Shown here in pieces: positions 36,700 through 43,700 of a DNA stretch of 64,000 nt. The stretch comes from Ornithinibacter aureus. GTDB taxonomy: Bacteria > Actinomycetota > Actinomycetes > Actinomycetales > Dermatophilaceae. Every line of letters begins with the position of its first letter. Position 1 is the first letter of the stretch. The notes under the pieces are model-generated. The model saw nothing but the letters and a program-made list of their open reading frames with translations, was not told the origin of the DNA and ran no database searches. The DNA lies in the NCBI RefSeq assembly GCF_009858245.1, contig NZ_VMSB01000001.1, positions 1,612,001 to 1,676,000 on the forward strand, written 5' to 3'. The translations under genes were made by a program, and so were the position numbers.

Positions 36700-37924
36700 G
36701 CGCCACCACCTCCGTCAGCTCCTGGAACGCCGCCATCGAGTGCCCCGCGACGAAGTCGTCGACGTGGGGCAGGACCGCAATGATGCCGCCCTGCACCGGC
36801 TCATACCCGGCCCGCCCCCGGTGCGGGTTGACCCAGACGACCCGGTGCGCCACCGCCCGCAGCCGACGCACCTGCTCGCCGAGGGCCTCGGGCTGGTCGC
36901 GCTCCCAGCCGTCGCTGAAGACGACGACGACTGCGCCGCGCGCCATGCCGCGCCGCCCCCACCGGTCGAGGAAGACCTTGACCCCCTCGGCCAGGCGGGT
37001 TCCGCCCGACCAGTCGGGGACGGCCCGACCGGCCGCGACGATCGCTCGATCGGGGTCCCGCTCGTGCAGCGGGCGGGTGACGTGGGTGAGCCGGGTGCCG
37101 AGGGTGAAGACCTCCGTGGGCACACCAGCCGCGCAGTAGGTGTGCGCGAGGCGGATGAGGGCGTCGGCGTAGGCGCTCATCGAGCCCGAGACGTCGATGA
37201 GCAGCACGACGCGCCGGGGCCGGTCGGCACGGCGGCGCCAGCTGATCTCGCCGGGCTCGCCCATCCGGCGCAGGGTGGAGCGCAGCGTGCGGCGGGCGTC
37301 GACCTGGCCGCGGCGGGCCTGCGTGTGGCGGTGGGCGCGGCGCCGGGGGGCTCGGGGGCGCAGGGCGGCGAACATCCGCACGAGCTCTTCGCGGTCCCGG
37401 CGGTCGAGCGTGGCGACGTCGCGGTGGCGCAGGATCTCGGTCGAACTGGCCTGCGCGGCAGCGGTGTCGGGGTCGTCCTGGGCGGAGTTGGCTGCGCCGG
37501 AGGAGTCGTTCAGCCCCGCCTGGCTGGTCACCTGCTGCAGCGGCGGCCGGTTCTTCATGCCCGCACGTTGCCCGCTGAACCACGCGTGGAAGACGAGGTC
37601 GTAGCGCTCGAGGTCGGCCGGTGACCCGCACAGGGTCGCCCGCCCGGCGTGGTAGACGCCGACCTGGTGCTCGAGGCCGAGCGCGGCAACCGCCTCGAGG
37701 AAGGTGCGTTCCCGGTCGGCCGTCACTGCGACGCCGGCCGCGCGCAAGGCCCGGGCGAAGCCGAGCAGGATCTCCTCGGGCGGGCGTACCTCCAGTGACC
37801 TATTGGTCGATCTGGGGACAGCGCTGGGCACCTCGGAAGGTGCGGTGGCCCCCTCGCTGGGGCGGGCGGCATCCGAACTCGGGCGGACGGCATCCGAGCT
37901 GGCGCGGACGGCATCCGACGTCAT
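36692..37924 (-). CDS. coxE: VWA-domain CoxE-like maturation protein
   Basis: A 410-residue CoxE. The C-terminal half is a von Willebrand A domain with the metal-ion site motif VVLLIDVSGSMSAYADAL and a later SGGTRLAEGVKVFLDRWG. The N-terminal part resembles CoxE helical regions (EEILLGFARALRAAGVAV). With the CoxD ATPase, CoxE helps build the Mo site in carboxydotrophs. The first ~25 residues are a tandem repeat (SDAVRAS, SDAVRPS, SDAARPS) encoded by three copies of the GGATGCCG motif. The ATG overlaps the coxD stop (ATGA). Confidence 0.9.
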   Translation of the reverse strand: MTSDAVRASSDAVRPSSDAARPSEGATAPSEVPSAVPRSTNRSLEVRPPEEILLGFARALRAAGVAVTADRERTFLEAVAALGLEHQVGVYHAGRATLCGSPADLERYDLVFHAWFSGQRAGMKNRPPLQQVTSQAGLNDSSGAANSAQDDPDTAAAQASSTEILRHRDVATLDRRDREELVRMFAALRPRAPRRRAHRHTQARRGQVDARRTLRSTLRRMGEPGEISWRRRADRPRRVVLLIDVSGSMSAYADALIRLAHTYCAAGVPTEVFTLGTRLTHVTRPLHERDPDRAIVAAGRAVPDWSGGTRLAEGVKVFLDRWGRRGMARGAVVVVFSDGWERDQPEALGEQVRRLRAVAHRVVWVNPHRGRAGYEPVQGGIIAVLPHVDDFVAGHSMAAFQELTEVVARA

Positions 37925-38811
37925 GTGGTGAGCATGATGTCGAGGGCTCGACGGACGCGTTCGGCGTCCTCGCGGTACTTCACCGCGACGCCCAGGGTGG
38001 CGGCCGCCGTCGCCGTGTCGAGTTCGCGCGTGCCGAGCTCGTTCAGCGCGCGCGCCCAGTCGAGGGTCTCGGCGACGCCGGGGGGCTTCAGCAGCTCGCG
38101 GTCGGTGCGGATGCCGTGGACGAGTCGCACGACCTGGTCGGCGAGCGCCTCGGGCACCTCTGGGGCGCGGCTGCGCACGATCGCGAGCTCACGCTCGATA
38201 CCGGGGTGCTCGAGCCAGTGGTACAGGCAGCGGCGCTTGAGGGCGTCGTGCAGCTCGCGGGTGCGGTTGGAAGTGAGGATGACGACCGGCGGTACGGATG
38301 CCGTGACCGTGCCGAGCTCGGGGATGGTCACCTGCCACGTCGAGAGCACCTCGAGGAGGAAGGCCTCGAACTCGTCGTCGGCCCGGTCGATCTCGTCGAT
38401 GAGCAGCACCGCCGGGGACTCGCGCAGGGCTCGCAGGACCGGGCGGGCGAGCAGGAAGCGCTCGTCGAACAGCCCTTCCTCGACGTCACGGACGTCTCTG
38501 GGGCCGTCCTCGACAGCTTCGAGCGCGCGCACGTGGAGGATCTGGCGGGGGAAGTCCCAGTCGTAGAGGGCCTGCGTGGCGTCGATGCCCTCGTAGCACT
38601 GGAGGCGGATGAGGGGCAGGTCCATGGCGTCGGCCAGGGCCTCGGCCAGGGCGGTCTTGCCGGTGCCGGGCTCGCCCTCCATGAGCAGCGGCCGGCCCAG
38701 GCGCAGCGCCAGCCAGGTGACCGTGGCCAGGGCCTCGTCGCTGAGGTAGCCGGTTGCCGCGAGCGCGCCGTCGAGGTCGGCTGCCGAGTCGAACGTCGTG
38801 CGGGGGTCCAT
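37921..38811 (-). CDS. coxD: MoxR/CoxD-type AAA+ ATPase
   Basis: A 296-residue AAA+ ATPase. Walker A EGEPGTGKTALAEALA, Walker B VLLIDEIDRADDEFEAFLLE and sensor 1 VVILTSNRTREL are intact, and the GIDATQALYDWDF insert is typical of CoxD. It works with the VWA protein CoxE to unfold or remodel the large subunit for cofactor insertion. The ATG at 38809-38811 was chosen. The frame remains open upstream but runs into the palindrome. It is the first gene of the cox operon. Confidence 0.92.
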   Translation of the reverse strand: MDPRTTFDSAADLDGALAATGYLSDEALATVTWLALRLGRPLLMEGEPGTGKTALAEALADAMDLPLIRLQCYEGIDATQALYDWDFPRQILHVRALEAVEDGPRDVRDVEEGLFDERFLLARPVLRALRESPAVLLIDEIDRADDEFEAFLLEVLSTWQVTIPELGTVTASVPPVVILTSNRTRELHDALKRRCLYHWLEHPGIERELAIVRSRAPEVPEALADQVVRLVHGIRTDRELLKPPGVAETLDWARALNELGTRELDTATAAATLGVAVKYREDAERVRRALDIMLTT

Positions 38812-38860
38812 GGCGTCAGCATCCCTGACGCGCTGCCCGATCGGAAGCATTCCCCCGCTG

Positions 38861-38910
38861 CGAATGTGGGTGAAGATCGTCGGCTGGACGACGATCTTCA
38901 CCCACATTCG
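38861..38910. repeat. Second copy of the palindrome, right of the cox cluster
   Basis: Arms 38861-38881 and 38890-38910 are perfect 21-nt inverse complements around an 8-nt loop and are identical to the outer arms of 30637-30686. It lies ~50 bp before the coxD start. The window has four copies of this 21-mer, all in these two palindromes. Confidence 0.95.
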
Positions 38911-38932
38911 CGGGAGGAGTGCGAGCAACTCA

Positions 38933-39271
38933 TCAGAGCAGGTGGGCCACGGCGGCGAGCACCTCGCCGAGGGCCAGTGCTCCGACGAGGGCCGCGACGA
39001 CAGCGGGCAGGCGGCCGTCGGTGAGCACCGAGAAGCTCGGCTCGCCCGGGTGGGCTCGGGCCAGTCGACGGGTGCGCAGGGCCGCGATGATCACCCAGCC
39101 GGCGAGGGCAGCTGCCAGCGCGGTGGGAACCACGACGGCCGGGCCCAGGGCGTCAAGGGTCAGGCGGCCGATCGTCAGGGCTCCGATGAGCAGCGCCAGC
39201 CCGGTGCGGCGCCACGCCAGGGTGGTGCGCTCCAGCGGGGCGGCCGGGTCACCCACGGGCGGCCACACCAC
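38933..39271 (-). CDS. DUF202-like small membrane protein
   Basis: A ~112-residue protein with the DUF202 pattern LERTTLAWRRTGLALLIGAL followed by two more hydrophobic stretches (VVVPTALAAALAGWVIIAAL and VAALVGALALGEVLAAV). This makes three membrane helices. Function of the family is unknown; yeast Vtc1 is a distant structural relative. The start is probably one of two adjacent GTG codons (39268 or 39271). The frame is open further upstream, but that stretch is not protein-like. It is paired with a second DUF202 gene upstream. Confidence 0.75.
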   Translation of the reverse strand: MVWPPVGDPAAPLERTTLAWRRTGLALLIGALTIGRLTLDALGPAVVVPTALAAALAGWVIIAALRTRRLARAHPGEPSFSVLTDGRLPAVVAALVGALALGEVLAAVAHLL

Positions 39272-39318
39272 CCTGAGCCCACCACCGGGACAGATCCGAC
39301 CACGTGGTCCGATCGGTC

Positions 39319-39690
39319 TCAGGCACCGGTCACGCTCGTGACGCCGAGGATCACGGCGGTGACCGCCACGGCCACGAGCACGACGGCCATCGCGGGGTTC
39401 GACGGCAGTGGTTTGCCCTGCCGCATGGCCCGCTCGGTGCCTGCCCACCCACGCCAGGCGGCGACGGAGGTGAGCAGGGCGGCGAGGGCCAGGCCGGCAG
39501 CGAGGGTGCGCTGCACGGCATCCGGCATGGGGAGGGGGAGTGCGTCGACCGCCGCGGCCCCGGCGACGAGCGCGAGCGCCGTGCGGATCCAGGCCAGGAA
39601 GGTGCGCTCGTTCGCCAGCGAGAACCGTGGATCGGGGTCGCTGCCGTGGTCGTAGACGCTGCCGGGCCAGCGGTGCTCTGGTGCGCTCAC
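39319..39690 (-). CDS. DUF202 membrane protein
   Basis: A 123-residue DUF202 (PF02656) protein. The N-terminal cytosolic signature DPRFSLANERTFLAWIRTAL is textbook for the family, followed by three membrane helices (LALVAGAAAVDAL, TLAAGLALAALLTSVAAW, AVVLVAVAVTAVILGV). The GTG at 39688-39690 is preferred over an upstream ATG that would add Arg-rich sequence. It is 47 bp from its smaller DUF202 neighbour. Such pairs are frequent in actinobacteria and may act as one membrane complex; the role is not known. Confidence 0.87.
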   Translation of the reverse strand: MSAPEHRWPGSVYDHGSDPDPRFSLANERTFLAWIRTALALVAGAAAVDALPLPMPDAVQRTLAAGLALAALLTSVAAWRGWAGTERAMRQGKPLPSNPAMAVVLVAVAVTAVILGVTSVTGA

Positions 39691-39752
39691 GGTGCCATCA
39701 TGTCGCGCCCGCGGTCGGGGTCCGGTGAGGTCGGCTCGCGACAGTTCGCTCG

Positions 39753-39817
39753 GCACGCAGAAGTTCAGGTTGCACGCAGAAGCTCAGGACGTGCGCGGAA
39801 GTTCAGGACGTGCGCAC
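39753..39817 (+). repeat. Three 19-bp tandem units plus a partial fourth
   Basis: Units at 39753-39771, 39772-39790 and 39791-39809 read GCACGCAGAAGTTCAGGTT, GCACGCAGAAGCTCAGGAC and GTGCGCGGAAGTTCAGGAC. An eight-base partial unit runs into the mocA stop codon at 39818. An inverted CTGCGTGC follows at 39824. Confidence 0.9.
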
Positions 39818-40558
39818 CTATTGCTGCGTGCGATCCGAAGTGCTGGGTTCGCTGCCGTGGTTCGGGTGACCTGTCAGATCGGCGACGGTGTCGACGTCGC
39901 CCCCGGTGGCGAGGTCGCCGCACTCGACGAGGTCGTGCGCGGTGGTGCGCAGGTGCTCTCGGGCGCCCCGGTCACCACGAGCGGTGGCGCGCACGGCATC
40001 CCAGTGATCACGCCCGATCGCCACCGGGTGGCCTGGCACGCCGCCGTATGCCGCCCGCACCAGTGCCGCTGCTCCCTGCGGTTGCGCAGCGGCGAGGACC
40101 CGGGCCATGACCTGCGCGGTGACGTCCGGCAGGTCGACGAGGGTCACCAGGGCAAGGTCCGGTGCAACAGCAGTGGCTGGCGCTGCACCGGCCGGAGTCG
40201 GAGCTGCCTCGGCGAGGGCTGCAAGTGCCTCGGCCGGGGCTGCATGAGGCATCGCGACGGCAGGCCGCCGGGCGCCGCCCTGAAGCAGGTGCTCGAGCCC
40301 CGCCCGCAGCGATGCGCCCATGCCCTCGTCCCAGTCGGGCGCGGTGACGACGTCGACGCGAAGGCGCGCCACGGCATCCGAGGCCTGTGATGCCCCGGCA
40401 CCCACAACGGCGACGACCCGGTCGCAGCCGGCCTGCCACAGCCGCTCGACGGCGATCTCGATGAGGGTCGGGCCCGCTGGGGTCAGGCGCAGCAGTGCCT
40501 TGGGGCCACCCATCCGGCGGCCGGCCCCAGCGGCGAGCAGCAGCCCCACGGTGGTCAC
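39818..40558 (-). CDS. mocA: MocA/MobA-like molybdenum cofactor nucleotidyltransferase
   Basis: A 246-residue NTP-transferase with the signature LLLAAGAGRRMGGPKALL at residues ~6-23, the DEGMGASLRAGL block and the second metal Asp in VTLVDLPDVTAQV. MocA-type enzymes add CMP to molybdopterin to form the MCD cofactor used by CO-dehydrogenase/xanthine-oxidase family enzymes. Its place near the cox cluster supports that role over nucleotidyl transfer to sugars. An Ala/Pro-rich insertion (~100-130) is unusual. The stop lies in the tandem-repeat region. Confidence 0.85.
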   Translation of the reverse strand: MTTVGLLLAAGAGRRMGGPKALLRLTPAGPTLIEIAVERLWQAGCDRVVAVVGAGASQASDAVARLRVDVVTAPDWDEGMGASLRAGLEHLLQGGARRPAVAMPHAAPAEALAALAEAAPTPAGAAPATAVAPDLALVTLVDLPDVTAQVMARVLAAAQPQGAAALVRAAYGGVPGHPVAIGRDHWDAVRATARGDRGAREHLRTTAHDLVECGDLATGGDVDTVADLTGHPNHGSEPSTSDRTQQ

Positions 40559-40602
40559 CCGCCCAGCCTGCCACGGGCCGCTGCCCGACAGCTCAGCACC
40601 AG

Positions 40603-40649
40603 AAGGTTCACCTTCGCAGGGGTTAGGAAGTGGGGCGAAGGTGAACCTT
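40603..40649. terminator. 15-bp inverted repeat after the carboxylase gene
   Basis: Arms 40603-40617 and 40635-40649 are perfect complements (AAGGTTCACCTTCGC outer left). They flank a 17-nt loop and lie ~60 bp downstream of the carboxylase stop. There is no T-run. A partly similar sequence occurs near 46425-46480 at the other end of the carboxylase gene. Confidence 0.6.
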
Positions 40650-40710
40650 GTGGCATCGGGCGAAAAAGTTCGCCGGCCGCCCGGAGGTGCAGGGGTCAGG
40701 CGGTGGCAGG

Positions 40711-43700
40711 TCAGGCGATGGTGGTGGCCTCGATGGCGGCGATGATCCTCGGGCGGATCTCCGACGCCGAGATGACCGCGTCGACCGACCCGACCTGCAC
40801 GGCCCGGTGGATGTCGTGCACCCGGTCGAACTCCGACGCCACCTGCCCGAGCTTCTCGGCGCGAACCGCGGTGCGCACCGCGATCAGCTCGGTCGCGAGC
40901 GCAGCCCGTTCGGCCCCGCTGGCGGCGCCGACCCGGGCCTCGAGGTCAGCCACCCGAGGGTCGGATGCCGTGCGCTTGTCGACGTCGCGCGCGAAGACCA
41001 CCGCTGCGGCCGGCGCCCCACCGATCACCGACGCGAACGAGCCCTCGACCGCGAGCACCGTCATCCGCGGGTTGAGCGCCTTGGAGAAGACGACGAACGC
41101 ACCACCGTGGTAGCGCGACACCACGACGAAGACGATCGGGCCGTCGAAGTTCACGACCGCCCGGCCGATCTCGGCGCCGTACTCGAGCTGCAGGGCGCGC
41201 ATCGAGTCGGGTGAGCCGTCGAAGCCCGACAGGTTGGCCAGCACGACGAGGGGCCGGTTGCCGCTCGCCGCGTTGATCGCCCGGGCCGCCTTCTTCGACG
41301 AGCGCGGGAAGAGCGTGCCGGCCGTGTAGACGTCCGGCCCGTCAGTCGGCGGAACCCCACGCCGGGCCACCGCCTTGGACTCGATCCCGAGCAGCAGCAC
41401 CGGAATGCCGCCGATGCGCGCGTCGAGCACCACCGCGGTCTCGGCATCGGCCATCCCGGCCCAGCGCTCGAGCGTCCCGTGGTCCTGGTCGGCGACGGCC
41501 CTCATCAGCGTGCGGATGTCGAACGGCTTCTTGCGGTCGGGGTTGGTCGCCGACGAGAAGATGTCGCCCACCGTCGTGAAGTCACTGCCGGCGAGCGTGT
41601 GCGGGTGGGTCGTGACGTCGCGGTCGTGCGGGTCGCTCGTCGGCGCACGCCTTGGTCCCCGCTCACCGGGTGCGACCCAGGTGTTCTCGTAGTGCGCGAG
41701 CAGGATGCCGTAGGCGTCGACGAGGTCCTTGGCCCAGTACTGAGCCTGGCCGTTGGGCCCCATGACACGGTCGTAGCCGCCGATGCCGAAGTTGTCCTCG
41801 GCCGAGACACCACCGGAGAAGTCGAGCGACTGCTTTCCGGTGAGGACCATCGCCGAGTCGGGAGTCATGACGAGGATGCCCTTGGTGTGCATGAGCATCG
41901 TGGCCTCGGCGTTCCAGTACGGCTGGGCGCCCACGTTGATCCCGGCGACCACGACGTTGATCTCGTGCCCGGCCTGGGTGAACTCGATGATCCGCTTGAG
42001 GGCCTTGGCGACCCAGTCCATGTTCTCGGTGCCCGAGTCCATCGAGATGCGTGCCCCGGCCGAGAGGGCGAACCACTCGACCGGCAGGCCGCGTTCCTGC
42101 GCGAGGTCCAGCGCCGCGATAACCCGGGCGCACTCGGGCTCCGCGACGGCACCGAGAGCCCGCAGCGGGTCGCCGCAGAGCAGCACCCGGCTCACGCCCT
42201 CGGGGTGCAGGGGCGTCGGGGTGGTCACGAGGCCGCAGATGATTCCCGCGGTGTTCTCGCCGTAGGGCCGCTCGACCGGCACGAGCCGACCGCTCTCGTC
42301 GAGGTCGAGCTCCTGCACCGACCCACCGGAGCCGGCCACCATCGAGACGAGCTCGTAGGGGTAGACCAGCCCGCGGCGCCGGGCCCGCACGACCTTCTCG
42401 GCGTACTCGTCCAGCGGTGCGACGCGCGTGGTCGGGGGCTGGTCGACGGTGAAGGTCACCCCTGACCCGGGCTGGTACGCGAAGCGGGCACAGATCGGCA
42501 CGGTGGTGCCGTCGTCGGCGGGGATGGCGCCCTCGACGCGCACCTCCTCGATGCCCGCACCTGCGGTCATCGGCGCGACCTTGCCCTGGAGCGCCGTCAG
42601 CTGGTCGAGGTCGGCCTCGACGGGGGGCCAGACGTGCAGCCACACGTGGTTGGTGTCCAGCCGCGCCCCGGCGCCCAGGGTGGCCCGGGCCCGGCGGATC
42701 GCCTCGAGGCAGTTCGCGAGCGCCCGCTCGATGTGCGGCAGGCCGGTGACCTTGCCGTCGGCGTCGCGCACGACCACGAGCTGGCGCACCTGGGCCAGGG
42801 CCACGAGCCGCTGGTCCTGCGGGTTGCCCGTCGCGACCGCGTGTAGGAGCAGGACGTCCTCGGGGGCGTCCAGGCGGGTGAGGTCGAAGTCGCGCAGCCG
42901 CCACAGGTTGAGTCGACGACCCACCATGGGGTGCACGTCACGCACCGGCCGGTCCTCGACCAAGGTGCCGTCACTCTGGGGCCGGAACGTGAAGTAACCG
43001 ACCTCGCGCTCGTCGTCGGGGACCACGCCCACGGCGACGCGCCGCACCTGGGCCGCGAACGGCATCCGGGCGATCTTCTCCGCCAGGGCTGCCGAGGCGG
43101 CCTCCTTGTCGGCGGGCAGGTCGCCCCAGTGCACGTAGAGGTCGACGACGCCCTGGTGGCCGACCGGGCGCTGGGCGACCAGGCCACTCAGCAGGGTCGA
43201 CAGGGGACTGCCGTCGGTGAGCTCGTCGACGGTGCCGGTCGTCGTGATGAGGTGCGAGACGCGGTTGTCGAGAACGTAGTTCGCGCTGGCGACGCCGCGA
43301 CCGTCGATGGTCTCCTCGCGCAGGTCGACGAGGTCGTACTCGCGGTAGTGCCGCTTGACGAGGACGGCGAGCATCGGCTCACGAGACTGGATGCCGGTGC
43401 GCAGCCGCTCGGCGAGGAACCGCACGATCCGCTCGGGGATCGCGGCGAGGGTGTCGATGCGGGCGGTGCGCTCGGGCCCGTCGGGCAGGGCGTCGATCTC
43501 GGCGAGCTCGTCGCCGACCGAGCCGAGCACGGAGGCCCGGTCGGCATCCACGAGCGGCTGGTCGAACCAGCGGAAGCGGACGCTGCGGGCGAGGTCACCG
43601 ACGATCGGGAAGCGCAGCTGGGTGGCGCTCACGAGTCGGTCGAGCAGCTCACGGGCGGCGACGTCGGCGGGCGGCTCGGGCGCCGGCTCACCCAGCCAGC

